From the NCBI RefSeq assembly GCF_020215645.1, contig NZ_CP084058.1, positions 124,001 through 188,000 on the forward strand: DNA of 64,000 nt, given 5' to 3'. The DNA is from Nonomuraea gerenzanensis. GTDB taxonomy: Bacteria > Actinomycetota > Actinomycetes > Streptosporangiales > Streptosporangiaceae. Below the pieces are notes generated by a model. That model was not told the origin of the DNA. It worked only from the letters and a program-made list of their open reading frames with translations, and did no database searches. Shown here piece by piece: positions 22,902-31,794 of this stretch. The number at the start of each line of letters is the position of its first letter. Position 1 is the stretch's first letter. Made by a program: the position numbers and the translations under genes.

Positions 22902-25626
22902 GGGCCATGGCGGGAATGGCGATGCCGGAGTCGTTCATGAGGAAGCCGACGAACGCACACGTCAGTGCACCGAACAACCCCGCCCTGAACACCGGCGCCT
23001 GCCGATAGGCCAGGCCCAGCCCGGCGGCCCCCCAGCGCGACGGCCGCGCCAGCACCAGGAACAGGAAGGCCAGCGCGACCAGCGAGAGGAGAGTTAGCGA
23101 CCAGTTCCCCACCGTCACACCCACCATGGCACTGAATTTCCGGCCGACGACCGTCCACGCCTGGCCGTCGATGATCTGCTGCACGAAGTTCCCCAGGTGC
23201 GTCCGCTGCGTTTCGGGCCGCAACCAGTCCACGACCGACAGCACCCCCACGATCGCGGCCCCCGCCAACCCCACGACCACCAGCCTGAGCACCGACACCC
23301 GCTTACCCGACAGCAGCAACAGGAACACGGCCAGCCCGACCACGAACGCCGGCACCCCGCCGAAGTCCGCCCCCCAGGCGGGCCACCCGTCCGCGAAGAT
23401 CGCGAACCCTCCGTACACCGCGCACACCCCGACGACCACCGCCCTCGGCACCTTCTTGCCGAGCAGCCACTGAGCCACCCCGGCCAGGCCGAGGATGGTG
23501 CCGGTGGCGTAGATGGCGAAGGCGATGTTGCTGAACCCGTAGAACCGGCCGCCGGTCACGGGCTCGTAGCCGGTTACGGCGTTGACCTGGAGTTTCGAGC
23601 CCGTCATGACGTCGATCAGGAGGGCCAGGGAGGTGATGGCGGCGACGGTGGTGAGGGGGCCCAGTACGTGGGAGCGCCAGGGGCCGGCGAAGGCGATGGC
23701 GGTGATGAGGGCGGCTATGGCGAGGATCGTGATGATCACGGAGAGCATGGGAGTGGGGAGGGTCCACCAGGGGATCAGCTGGGCCAGGAAGGTGGAGATG
23801 GCGATGGCGCCGCTGATCACGGCTACTACTTGCACGGATTTGAGCAGCTTGGAGGTGCTCGCGTCCCCGACACCCACCCCCTCCGCTCGGGCACCGGCGC
23901 CTACGCGTTCGCTCGTGCCCGCGCCCGCGCCCGCGCCCGCGCCCGTGCTCGTGCTCGCGCCTGCACCCGCGCTTGCACTCAGGCCCGCGCCTGCACTCGC
24001 GCCTGTGCTTGCACCACCGTCCGCGCCTGCGCCTGCGCTTGCATCGGTGCTCGTGCCCTGGCGAGCGCCGAGGCCAGCCTCCGCACCGCCGCGCACGCCA
24101 GCACCCGCGTCCGCGGATCCCACGCTTCCTGCACCTTCGGCGTTCCGTGGTGTGGCGGCGTTCGGGGAGCGGCGGCGGCGCAGGCGGAGGGCGAGGGCGG
24201 CGAAGGCGTAGAAGAGCAGCTGGACCGTGACCAGGACGGCGAAGAACGGGCCGCGCACCTCGCGCAGCACCTGGCTGGCGAGGTCCGCGTCCGCCAGCTC
24301 CGTCACCGTGCCGGACGGGGTGGCGGGGGCGGCGCCGCCGGGCTGCCAGGGGCGGCCGACGACCTCGCGGGCGGCGGGGAGGCCCAGGAGCTGGATGGTG
24401 GTGGCGGTGAGGTCGGTGATCGCGACCAGGGCGTCCTGGCGGGTGGAGGTCGCGGTGAGGTGACCGTGCGGGTAGGGCTTGCCGCCCGGGGAGGGGCCGG
24501 TGGCGAGGGCGAGGTGGAGGTGGGCGTTCGGGGTGACGTCCGAGATGCCCGCGACCAGGATCGTGGTGTCGGCGGGGAGCCGGCTGATCAGGGTGCCGAT
24601 GTGCTGGTCCAGCTCCGTGACCGCCGCCTGGCGGGCTGCGGTGGGGAGGGGGGTGGGGACGCCGTACTCGTCGAGGGGCTGTTTGGCCCAGGCGGTGGCG
24701 AGGGCGTCGGCGTCGAAGACGATCAGGTGGTAGGGGCTGGGGTCGCCCAGGGAGTCGAGATTGGTGGCGTATTTGGCGATATTTCCTGACTTGTCGGCCG
24801 CCGCCAGCGCGGCGCCCGCGCCGATCGCGGCCACCTTGCCGCCGCCGTCCACGACGAGCTGGCCTAGGGTGCCGAGCTTGGCGTCGTAGCCGGTCTCCGC
24901 CTGGTATGCGCTCAAGGCGCGCCAGTTCGGGATCGTGGCACCGTCGCCGTTCTGCTGGGGTGTGGGCGGGGGTGGGCAGCCCTTGCCTTCGGTGCCGGCC
25001 CGCTGGCCCGCCGAGACGGTCAGCCAGCCGGCTATGGGGCAGGTGATGCCGCGGTCCGGGGGTGGGACGGCTCGGGTGGAGAGCGAGGCCGACGCTCCCT
25101 GGGCCGCCAGGCGCCACAGGTTCGGGGTTCTGGTCTCGTCCAGGTCGCTCCACTCCAGGCCGGGGACGCCGATGAGGGCCACCCGGCGCTGGGGCGTGGT
25201 CTGGGGCGTGGCCTGGAGCGCGGTCTGGGGCGCGGCCTGGACGGGTGTCTTGGTGGGCGTCTGGGCTGTGGCGTCGCTCGTTGCTGTGGTGGTGCCTCCA
25301 CGCACGCTTGTGGTGGCGCGGCTGCCCGAGCCCGAGCCCGAGCCCGCGACGGTGCGGTTGTGCGCGTCAAGGTCTGTGGTGTTGCTGGTGTGCGGGTGCA
25401 CGCCTGTAGTTGTGCTGTTGCGCGCGTCCAGATCGGCGGTGGCCGAGGCGGTGCTCGGGCTCCAGCCCGTATGAGTCGGGGCGGTGGCGCTCAGGGCTGG
25501 GGTGGTGAGGAAGGGGGTGAGGGTCAGAGCGAGGAGGGTGGCGGCGAGGGGGCGGGTGGCTAGACGGCCGAGGCGGTGGCGCGCCCCGTACCGGCCCCGG
25601 GGCGGGCACGGCGTGGCGTTCGGCAT
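22786..25626 (-). CDS. Large membrane protein with alkaline-phosphatase-like ectodomain
   Basis: 946 aa from the ATG at 25626 (GGGGG seven bases upstream). Order: signal peptide (about residues 20-50), Thr/Ser-rich stretch, an alkaline-phosphatase-superfamily-like domain beginning VALIGVPGLEWSDLDE (about 145-455; the metal ligands look incomplete, so catalysis is doubtful), one transmembrane helix, an Ala/Gly/Ser linker of about 110 residues made of GCN/GGN codon repeats, then about nine transmembrane helices. The architecture is known among actinobacterial hypothetical proteins but not the function. Divergent from a GT87 gene (60 bp), suggesting a shared envelope-glycan role. Ends inside the mptB-like gene. 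Confidence 0.8.
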   Translation of the reverse strand: MPNATPCPPRGRYGARHRLGRLATRPLAATLLALTLTPFLTTPALSATAPTHTGWSPSTASATADLDARNSTTTGVHPHTSNTTDLDAHNRTVAGSGSGSGSRATTSVRGGTTTATSDATAQTPTKTPVQAAPQTALQATPQTTPQRRVALIGVPGLEWSDLDETRTPNLWRLAAQGASASLSTRAVPPPDRGITCPIAGWLTVSAGQRAGTEGKGCPPPPTPQQNGDGATIPNWRALSAYQAETGYDAKLGTLGQLVVDGGGKVAAIGAGAALAAADKSGNIAKYATNLDSLGDPSPYHLIVFDADALATAWAKQPLDEYGVPTPLPTAARQAAVTELDQHIGTLISRLPADTTILVAGISDVTPNAHLHLALATGPSPGGKPYPHGHLTATSTRQDALVAITDLTATTIQLLGLPAAREVVGRPWQPGGAAPATPSGTVTELADADLASQVLREVRGPFFAVLVTVQLLFYAFAALALRLRRRRSPNAATPRNAEGAGSVGSADAGAGVRGGAEAGLGARQGTSTDASAGAGADGGASTGASAGAGLSASAGAGASTSTGAGAGAGAGTSERVGAGARAEGVGVGDASTSKLLKSVQVVAVISGAIAISTFLAQLIPWWTLPTPMLSVIITILAIAALITAIAFAGPWRSHVLGPLTTVAAITSLALLIDVMTGSKLQVNAVTGYEPVTGGRFYGFSNIAFAIYATGTILGLAGVAQWLLGKKVPRAVVVGVCAVYGGFAIFADGWPAWGADFGGVPAFVVGLAVFLLLLSGKRVSVLRLVVVGLAGAAIVGVLSVVDWLRPETQRTHLGNFVQQIIDGQAWTVVGRKFSAMVGVTVGNWSLTLLSLVALAFLFLVLARPSRWGAAGLGLAYRQAPVFRAGLFGALTCAFVGFLMNDSGIAIPAMALTVAVPLTLAACVRALQLATPTPPAPRSEPAAPRRAGA

Positions 25627-25685
25627 GTACGGACCCCCAGTAGTCTGCCCCTCGATCAACAACAGCCACGGTAACGTGCCACACC

Positions 25686-26894
25686 GTGACAAGTGGCGAG
25701 GTGCGGGTGATCCGGCGGCAGTGGTGGGCGTGGGCGATCGTGGTGCTCATGGTCGCGGCGGCCGTGGCGCCGCTGGTGCAGCAGTGGCTGACGAACCCCG
25801 ACGACCAGCGGCTCGTTGACCTGGACGTTTACCGTACCGGCGGCCAGATGTTGCTGGACGGACGGCCGGTGTACGACTACGTCACGCCCGCCCCGCAGCT
25901 GCTGCCGTTCACGTACCCGCCCATCGCCGCGATGCTGGCCGTTCTGCTGGCCGCGATGTCGTGGGAGACGGCGCAGTGGGTGTGGACGGCCGGGGTCTTC
26001 GTGGCGCTGGCGGTGACCGTGTGGCTCTCCTTCCGGCAGGCGCTGGAGCGGGAGTCGCTGCGGAGGTACGCGCCGTGGGCGTTCGCGCTGCTCATGGTGA
26101 TGTGCACGTACCTGATGCCGATCAGGGACCAGGTCAGGTTCGGGCAGGTGGACATCCTGCTGGTCGCCCTCTGCCTGGCCGACTGCGTGGTCAGGCGGCC
26201 GTGGTGGCCGAGGGGGTTCCTGATCGGGCTGGCGACCGCGGTCAAGCTGACGCCCGGGGTCTTCCTGATCTATCTGCTGGTCACGCGGCAGTGGCGGACG
26301 CTCTTCATGGCGTCGTTCGTGGCGGCGGTGCTGACGCTGCTGCCGTTCGCGGTGATGCCGCAGGACGCGGCGGACTTCTGGTTCAGGGCGCTGCTCGATC
26401 CCGAACGGCTCGGCGCGAACGCGGCGACCACCAACCAGTCGATCAGGGGCATGCTGATCCGGCTGTACCTGCCGCAGGAGTGGCTGACCTCGCTGATCTG
26501 GCTGGTGGCCGTGGGCGTGGTGGGGTGGTTCGGTTTCCGGGGGGCGCGGGACGCGTACCGGGCGGGTGACACGTTCGCGGCGGTCGCGCTGGTGGGGTTG
26601 ATGGCGGTGTTGCTGTCGCCGGTGGCCTGGATCCACCACCTGGCGTGGGTGGTCGTGGTGCTCGGGGCCATCGTGGGCGACGGGCGGGATCCCGTCCGGG
26701 TGCGGGTGGCCGTCGGGGTGTGGTTGTACTACGTGGTGCCGGTGCCGTGGTGGGGGGTGTCGCTGATCAGACTCGACATTCCCGGGGTCAGCCTGGTGTT
26801 GGGCAAGATCGTGCAGAACGGGTTCGGGCTGGGCGCGGTGGCACTGGTGTGGTTGTTGGTGTCCTGGCTGCCGAAACGCCGACAGATCGCTTGA
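25686..26894 (+). CDS. GT87 family (DUF2029) mannosyltransferase-like membrane protein
   Basis: 402 aa with about 10 transmembrane helices. DLDVYRTGGQMLLDGRPVY in the first extracytoplasmic loop carries the conserved Asp of GT87 enzymes (PimE type), followed by FTYPPIAAML and GLATAVKLTPGVFLIYLL. Uses polyprenyl-phosphate-mannose outside the membrane in characterised members; exact acceptor unknown. GTG start; shares a 60 bp divergent promoter region with the 946-aa protein. DUF4446 gene follows 22 bp downstream. Confidence 0.88.
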   Translation: MTSGEVRVIRRQWWAWAIVVLMVAAAVAPLVQQWLTNPDDQRLVDLDVYRTGGQMLLDGRPVYDYVTPAPQLLPFTYPPIAAMLAVLLAAMSWETAQWVWTAGVFVALAVTVWLSFRQALERESLRRYAPWAFALLMVMCTYLMPIRDQVRFGQVDILLVALCLADCVVRRPWWPRGFLIGLATAVKLTPGVFLIYLLVTRQWRTLFMASFVAAVLTLLPFAVMPQDAADFWFRALLDPERLGANAATTNQSIRGMLIRLYLPQEWLTSLIWLVAVGVVGWFGFRGARDAYRAGDTFAAVALVGLMAVLLSPVAWIHHLAWVVVVLGAIVGDGRDPVRVRVAVGVWLYYVVPVPWWGVSLIRLDIPGVSLVLGKIVQNGFGLGAVALVWLLVSWLPKRRQIA

Positions 26895-26916
26895 CTCAGC
26901 CATTACTGTCTGTGCC

Positions 26917-27336
26917 GTGCTCGTTACCACATGGGTGATCGTGGGTGTCGTCGCCGGCATCAGTGGCGTGATGATCGGCCACCTGGCGCTGCGGCAGGCC
27001 AGGGCGACGGTGGAGGACTGCCAGCGGCTGCTGTCCTTGCAGATCAGCCAGGGGCGGGGCGATCTCAAGGCGGTGCGCGACGTCGCCGTGTGCCAGTACG
27101 ACGCGCTCGCGGAGATGACCGGGAGGATGTCGTTCTCGGTGGCGATGATCAACGGGCTGGGTGACGGGATCGTGCTGACGTCCATCAACGGGCGCAGCGA
27201 GACCCGCACCTACGTGCGGACCGTGGTGGGCGGCAAGGGGCAGCAGCCGCTGTCGCCGGAGGAGGAAGAGGCGGTGCGGGCGGCGCGGCTCGGGCTCGGG
27301 CCCGTGGTGGCCTGCCGGGCCTCGCAGCTGCTCTGA
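26917..27336 (+). CDS. DUF4446 family protein
   Basis: 139 aa. One N-terminal transmembrane helix (VIVGVVAGISGVMIGHLAL), a short coiled region, then the DUF4446 core: DVAVCQYDALAEMTGRMSFSVA and DGIVLTSINGRSETRTYVR. Function unknown. In several actinobacteria the gene lies just before pheA, as here. TACTGT lies seven bases before the GTG. Its 3' end is the seed of a degenerate tandem repeat (27327-27420). Confidence 0.85.
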   Translation: MLVTTWVIVGVVAGISGVMIGHLALRQARATVEDCQRLLSLQISQGRGDLKAVRDVAVCQYDALAEMTGRMSFSVAMINGLGDGIVLTSINGRSETRTYVRTVVGGKGQQPLSPEEEEAVRAARLGLGPVVACRASQLL

Positions 27337-27420
27337 GCGGCGTGAAGCTTCTGAGGGGCGTGAAGCTGCTCCGAGCGGCTTCGAGCGTGCCTTGAGCGGC
27401 GTGAAGCTGCTCTGCGCGGC
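27327..27420 (+). repeat. Degenerate tandem copies of the DUF4446 gene 3' end
   Basis: GCTGCTCTGAGCGGCGTGAA (27327, contains the stop codon TGA) recurs in altered form at 27347, 27365 and 27406. Non-coding filler between DUF4446 and pheA. Confidence 0.6.
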
Positions 27421-27471
27421 TCTTGCCGGAGTCGGTGGGTGAAATGGCCGCGGGTGCTGTCCACCTGCGGA

Positions 27472-27477
27472 TAGCCT
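27472..27477 (+). promoter_or_regulatory. Probable -10 box TAGCCT of a leaderless pheA transcript
   Basis: TAGCCT ends 6 nt before the ATG at 27484, no SD present. Confidence 0.5.
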
Positions 27478-27483
27478 GTAAGT

Positions 27484-28404
27484 ATGCCCAGACTCGCCTA
27501 TCTCGGACCCGAAGGCACCTTCACCGAAGAGGCCCTGCGGCTCCTCGACCCCACCGCCGAGCGGCTGCCGTGCGCGACCGTGAGCGCCGCGCTCAACGCC
27601 GCCCGCTCCGGTGACGCCGACGGCGCCGTGGTCCCGCTGGAGAACTCGATCGAGGGTGCGATCACCACCACGCTCGACGAGTTCGCCTGGGGCGAGCCGT
27701 TGCTGATCAACGCCGAGCTGCTGCTGCCGGTGCAGTTCTCGCTGCTGGCCCGGCCCGACACCGAGATTCCGCACATCAAGCGGGTCTACACGCACCCCGC
27801 CGCCATCACGCAGTGCCGCGCCTTCATCGCGCGTGAGCTGCCCGACGCCGTCGTGGTGGCCGCCCCCTCGACCGCGGCCGCCGCGCAGGAGGTGTCGCTG
27901 CCCGGCTCGCCGTACGACGCCGCGATCGCCGCGCGCATCGCCGGGGAGCACTACGGGCTGGTGGAGCTGGCCACCGACATCGGCGACAGGTCCGACACCG
28001 TGACCAGGTTCGTCAAGGTGAGCCGGCCGGGGCCGCTGCCGGAGGCGACCGGCTCCGACCGCACCACGCTGGTGGTCTTCCTGGCCGACGACCACCCGGG
28101 CGCGCTGCTGGAGATGCTGACCGAGTTCTCCGTGCGCGGGGTCAACCTGACGCGCATCGAGTCGCGGCCGACCGGTGACGGGATCGGGCGGTACTTCTTC
28201 CACTTCGACTTCGAGGGGCACGTGGCCGACGCCCGGGTGGGCGAGGCGATCGCCGGGCTGCACCGGATCTGTGGTGAGGTGCGGTTCCTGGGGAGCTACC
28301 CGCGGGCCGACGGCATGACGCCGCAGATCAAGCGCGGGACGTCCGACCCGGAGTTCGCGGAGGCCGGTGACTGGCTGGCCAGGATCAGGGCCGGTCAGGT
28401 CTGA
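27484..28404 (+). CDS. pheA: Prephenate dehydratase
   Basis: 306 aa monofunctional enzyme converting prephenate to phenylpyruvate in phenylalanine synthesis. It starts MPRLAYLGPEGTFTEEA. The catalytic PDT domain (about residues 1-185) has VPLENSIEGAITTTLD and the TRF motif DTVTRFVKV. The C-terminal ACT domain (about 195-275) carries the phenylalanine-feedback motifs GALLEM and ESRPTG. Linked to serS downstream as in other actinomycetes near oriC. Its last 18 bp including the stop are repeated twice downstream. Confidence 0.96.
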   Translation: MPRLAYLGPEGTFTEEALRLLDPTAERLPCATVSAALNAARSGDADGAVVPLENSIEGAITTTLDEFAWGEPLLINAELLLPVQFSLLARPDTEIPHIKRVYTHPAAITQCRAFIARELPDAVVVAAPSTAAAAQEVSLPGSPYDAAIAARIAGEHYGLVELATDIGDRSDTVTRFVKVSRPGPLPEATGSDRTTLVVFLADDHPGALLEMLTEFSVRGVNLTRIESRPTGDGIGRYFFHFDFEGHVADARVGEAIAGLHRICGEVRFLGSYPRADGMTPQIKRGTSDPEFAEAGDWLARIRAGQV

Positions 28405-28471
28405 GCCGGAAGCCGAGGGTTCGGGCCGATCAGGTCTGAGGAGGCCGGGGTCCGGGCCGGTCAGGTCTGAG
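28388..28471 (+). repeat. Three tandem copies of the pheA 3' end
   Basis: GGGCCGGTCAGGTCTGAG at 28388-28405 (contains the pheA stop), GGGCCGATCAGGTCTGAG at 28423-28440 and GGGCCGGTCAGGTCTGAG at 28454-28471. Periods 35 and 31 bp; copies 1 and 3 are identical. Confidence 0.8.
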
Positions 28472-28522
28472 ACGCGAGCCGGGGTGCGGGGAAAGCAGGG
28501 GCGCGGTGCCTCCGTCCGCCGG

Positions 28523-28528
28523 TAGCCT
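28523..28528 (+). promoter_or_regulatory. Probable -10 box TAGCCT of a leaderless serS transcript
   Basis: TAGCCT ends 6 nt before the GTG at 28535; the same hexamer and spacing precede pheA. Confidence 0.5.
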
Positions 28529-28534
28529 TTCCTT

Positions 28535-29797
28535 GTGATTGACCTGCGTACCCTTCGTGAGGACCCCGACCGGCTACGGGCGTCGCAGCGTGCCCGCGGC
28601 GAGGACGACTCGGTCGTCGACACGCTGCTCGACCTCGACGAGCGCCGCCGATCCGCGCTGACCTCGTTCGAGTCCATGCGCGCCGAGCAGAAGAGCATGG
28701 GCAAGTCGGTCTCCAAGGCGCAGGGCGAGGAGAAGGCCGCGCTGCTCCAGCGCGCCAAGGACCTCGCGGGCCAGGTCAAGACCGCCGAGTCGGAGGCCGA
28801 GAAGCTGGGCGCCGAGCTCGACGAGCTGCTCCAGTCGGTGCCCAACATCGTGGAGGAGGGCGCGCCGCCCGGCGGCGAGGACGACTACGTGGTGCTGGAG
28901 ACGCACGGCGAGCCCCGCGCGTTCGACTTCGAGCCGAAGGACCACCTGGAGCTGGGTGAGGCCCTCGGCGCCATCGACATGGAGCGCGGCGCCAAGGTCT
29001 CGGGCTCGCGCTTCTTCTTCCTCAAGGGCGTCGGCGCGCGGCTGCAACTCGGCCTGCTCAACATGGCCATGCAGCAGGCGATCGAGGCCGGGTTCACGCC
29101 GATGATCACGCCCGTGCTCGTCAAGCCGGAGACCATGCAGGGCACCGGCTTCCACGTGGCCCACGACAAGGAGATCTACCGGCTCCCCGAGGACGACCTC
29201 TACCTCGTCGGCACCTCCGAGGTGGCGCTGGCCGGCTACCACGCCCAGGAGATCATCAGCGCCGACGAGCTGCCGCTGCGTTACGCGGGCTGGTCGTCGT
29301 GCTTCCGCCGCGAGGCGGGCTCGTACGGCAAGGACACCAGGGGCATCATCCGGGTCCACCAGTTCGACAAGGTGGAGATGTTCTCGTACGTGCGGCCTGA
29401 GGACGCCCACGAGGAGCACCAGCGGCTGCTCGCCTGGGAGAAGGAGATGCTGGCCAAGATCGAGGTGCCGTACCGGATCATCGACACGGCGGCGGGCGAT
29501 CTCGGCATGTCGGCGGCCCGCAAGTTCGACTGCGAGGCGTGGATCCCCACGCAGGGCCGCTACCGCGAGCTGACCTCGACGTCCAACTGCACGGAGTTCC
29601 AGGCCCGCAGGCTCGCCGTCCGCTACCGCGACAAGGACGGCAAGCCGCAGCACCTGGCCACGCTCAACGGCACGCTCGCCACGACCCGCTGGATCGTGGC
29701 GATCCTGGAGAACCACCAGCAGGCCGACGGGTCCGTGGTGGTCCCGCAGGCGTTGCGTCCCTACGTGGGGCTCGACGTGCTGACGCCGGTGAAGTAG
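28535..29797 (+). CDS. serS: Seryl-tRNA synthetase
   Basis: 420 aa class II synthetase. N-terminal antiparallel coiled-coil arm (about residues 25-105) that grips the long variable arm of tRNA-Ser, then catalytic core with motif 2 ([20 protein letters not shown]) and motif 3 ([19 protein letters not shown]). GTG start. tRNA-Ser(TGA), a substrate, is encoded in this window at 37.2 kb. Confidence 0.97.
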   Translation: MIDLRTLREDPDRLRASQRARGEDDSVVDTLLDLDERRRSALTSFESMRAEQKSMGKSVSKAQGEEKAALLQRAKDLAGQVKTAESEAEKLGAELDELLQSVPNIVEEGAPPGGEDDYVVLETHGEPRAFDFEPKDHLELGEALGAIDMERGAKVSGSRFFFLKGVGARLQLGLLNMAMQQAIEAGFTPMITPVLVKPETMQGTGFHVAHDKEIYRLPEDDLYLVGTSEVALAGYHAQEIISADELPLRYAGWSSCFRREAGSYGKDTRGIIRVHQFDKVEMFSYVRPEDAHEEHQRLLAWEKEMLAKIEVPYRIIDTAAGDLGMSAARKFDCEAWIPTQGRYRELTSTSNCTEFQARRLAVRYRDKDGKPQHLATLNGTLATTRWIVAILENHQQADGSVVVPQALRPYVGLDVLTPVK

Positions 29798-29801
29798 AGC
29801 C

Positions 29802-31169
29802 TCACGCCCCGGTGAGGTGGTCGGAGCTCGCCCTGCGGGCGTCGATCCTGATGGTGACACTCGCCACCACCACGACGACGACGCCCATCAGCACGGCGAG
29901 CCTGACCGCCCCGTCGTAGGTGTCCACCACCCCGCGTGCCCACCACGTGAACGGCAGGTGGACGGCCCCGTACATGAGCATCGAGGCCATCGCCCCGAGG
30001 ACGGCAGGGACCGGCCGCGCCCGGCCCGCGAAGGCCAGCACGACGCAGCCCACGGCTCCCGACAGGCCCACGAGCAGGCCGAGGAGAGGGATGGGCACTC
30101 CCAGGGCGTAGTACGAGTCCGGGAGGGAGTCGAGGCTGACCAGGAGCAGCAGGCCCAGGCAGGAGGCGAGCGCGGAGCCCGTGTAGGCGAGGGCGAACTG
30201 GCGCAGCCCGGCCCCGACGCCGGCGAACAACATGCAGGCGGCCAGGAAGATCGCCACGTTCCGCTCGGGGTCCAGGTTCAGCTCGTGCGGCTCGGCGCCG
30301 GGCCAGCCGACCCGCCGCCACGTGCCCGACGTGTCGCGGACCGCGATGCCGTCCAGGCCGTTCGCCACGACGACGACGTGCCCGCCCTGGTACGCCTGCA
30401 CGGCCAGCGACCGCGAACGCAGCCCGGACGGGTCGTCGTACTGCCTGGTCAGGCGCTCCAGCTCGGCGGCGGAGGGCGCCCACGAGGTACGCCACGTGTC
30501 GCCGCCGTCGTCCGACTGCTCCACGCCCAGCCGGTCCTTGAGCACCTGGTAGCACCGGGTGGCCTGCCCGGGCACGCACTGGGCGCTCTGCGCGTGCTCG
30601 ATCACGGGGCGGTGGCCCGGACTCCAGGTACGGCCGCCGTCCTCGGACGTCAGCGTGCCCGCGAGGGTCGTGTGCACGTGGATCCGGTCCCCGTCCTGCT
30701 CGACGGCGTGGGCCGACGGCGGCGGATGCACGGCCCCGGTGGCGGTGACGGCGAGCACGGCCAGGGGCATCGTGACGACGATCCGCCAGCGGGCCGAGGC
30801 GGGGCGGCGCAGGGTGCGCCGGCGCACCCACCACGCCAGAGCGAGGGCAGGCAGGGCCAGAAGGTCCGTGGGATCCGCCAGGACGCGCGACGGGCCCGCG
30901 ACGAGGGTCCAAGCATGGGAGGCGACCTCCGCGCCCGTCTCCGTCGATTTCACGAGCGTGTAGAGCGCCCCGGTGAGCACGGTCGCCACCAGGTCGGCCC
31001 GCCGCCAGAACAGCAGCGCCAGCAGCGCGGGCGCCACGACCAGGCCGGCGACGTCGCTGAGCTTGCCCGTGAGGAGACCGGGCCAGGCCTGCTTGAGCAG
31101 GTGGTCGTTGACCAGCAGCACGAGCACCCCGGCAACGGTCACGGGGTGACACAACCACGCGTACCTCAT
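29802..31169 (-). CDS. Polytopic membrane protein with Asp-box (BNR) ectodomain
   Basis: 455 aa from the ATG at 31169 (a TTG two codons upstream is possible). Four N-terminal helices, an extracytoplasmic domain of about 170 residues holding two Asp-box-like turns, SEDGGRTWSPG and SDDGGDTWRTSW, of the sialidase/BNR propeller type, then five C-terminal helices. Two blades are too few for a propeller, so it may oligomerise or be degenerate. No characterised homologue recognised. Converges with serS with a 4 bp gap. Confidence 0.75.
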   Translation of the reverse strand: MRYAWLCHPVTVAGVLVLLVNDHLLKQAWPGLLTGKLSDVAGLVVAPALLALLFWRRADLVATVLTGALYTLVKSTETGAEVASHAWTLVAGPSRVLADPTDLLALPALALAWWVRRRTLRRPASARWRIVVTMPLAVLAVTATGAVHPPPSAHAVEQDGDRIHVHTTLAGTLTSEDGGRTWSPGHRPVIEHAQSAQCVPGQATRCYQVLKDRLGVEQSDDGGDTWRTSWAPSAAELERLTRQYDDPSGLRSRSLAVQAYQGGHVVVVANGLDGIAVRDTSGTWRRVGWPGAEPHELNLDPERNVAIFLAACMLFAGVGAGLRQFALAYTGSALASCLGLLLLVSLDSLPDSYYALGVPIPLLGLLVGLSGAVGCVVLAFAGRARPVPAVLGAMASMLMYGAVHLPFTWWARGVVDTYDGAVRLAVLMGVVVVVVASVTIRIDARRASSDHLTGA

Positions 31170-31311
31170 ACCCAAGTTGATGGATCAGCGTGGCCGGCGG
31201 TTCAAGGGGTGTGTGAGTCGAGTCACAGCCGTGACCGATCCGACATCAGGTCCGTGATCTTTGTCACGTTTCGGCTGTCCCGGACCGCCGTTAGGGACGG
31301 CCCGGGACAGC

Positions 31312-31347
31312 AAAAGACCGGAGCCCGCTGGAAGCGAACCCCGGTCT
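31312..31347 (-). terminator. Terminator of the cold-shock gene
   Basis: On the minus strand AGACCGG (31347-31341) pairs with CCGGTCT (31320s) and is followed by TTTT (complement of 31312-31315), 21 bp past the csp stop. A second 10 bp stem, GCTGTCCCGG/CCGGGACAGC at 31274-31311, follows immediately. Confidence 0.8.
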
Positions 31348-31367
31348 ATCTCGCTGCTACAGGTTCG

Positions 31368-31571
31368 TTAGAGGGCACGGACCTGAGAGGCCTGCGGCCC
31401 CTTCTGTCCCTGCGTGATCTCGAACTCGACCCGCTGGCCGTCTTCAAGGCTGCGGTAGCCGTTGCCGACGATCTCGGAGAAGTGAACGAACACGTCCGGC
31501 GCACCGCCGTCCGGGGCGATGAAGCCGAAGCCCTTCTCGGCGTTGAACCACTTGACGGTTCCCTGAGCCAT
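31368..31571 (-). CDS. Cold-shock protein (CspA family)
   Basis: 67 aa single cold-shock domain with RNP1 (KGFGFIAPD) and RNP2 (VFVHFSEI) RNA-binding motifs; binds single-stranded nucleic acids and melts RNA structure. GAGGGAG precedes the ATG by about eight bases. A stable hairpin in the 5' leader (31601-31623) may make translation temperature-dependent. Confidence 0.96.
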   Translation of the reverse strand: MAQGTVKWFNAEKGFGFIAPDGGAPDVFVHFSEIVGNGYRSLEDGQRVEFEITQGQKGPQASQVRAL

Positions 31572-31600
31572 AAAAGCTCTCCCTCAGGATGTGAATCTAT

Positions 31601-31623
31601 GGGACCCACACCTCGTGGGTCCC
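31601..31623 (-). promoter_or_regulatory. Hairpin in the cold-shock mRNA 5' leader
   Basis: Perfect 9 bp stem GGGACCCAC/GTGGGTCCC with a 5 nt loop, 30 nt upstream of the csp start codon and on the same transcript. Confidence 0.55.
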
Positions 31624-31794
31624 GGTGTGTCGTACAGCAAGCACCCGGGGTGGCTCAGACAAAGTCATGCTGGTTTTCACTACGGGATCAGCTAATACAA
31701 CGCCATCACATCTAACACCATTCTGGAGCGTTGGTGTTCCCGTCCTCAGGAAGATTTCTGTCGGGCGGCATCACCGGGCAAACTGGAACCTGTT

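Noticed and set aside
23197..24789. 530-codon frame antisense to the 946-aa protein gene
   Set aside because: Gln/Arg/Gly-rich antisense of a high-GC gene, no recognisable domain.
29817..31715. 632-codon plus-strand frame
   Set aside because: Antisense of the Asp-box membrane protein and the csp gene; His/Gly/Arg-rich without domains.
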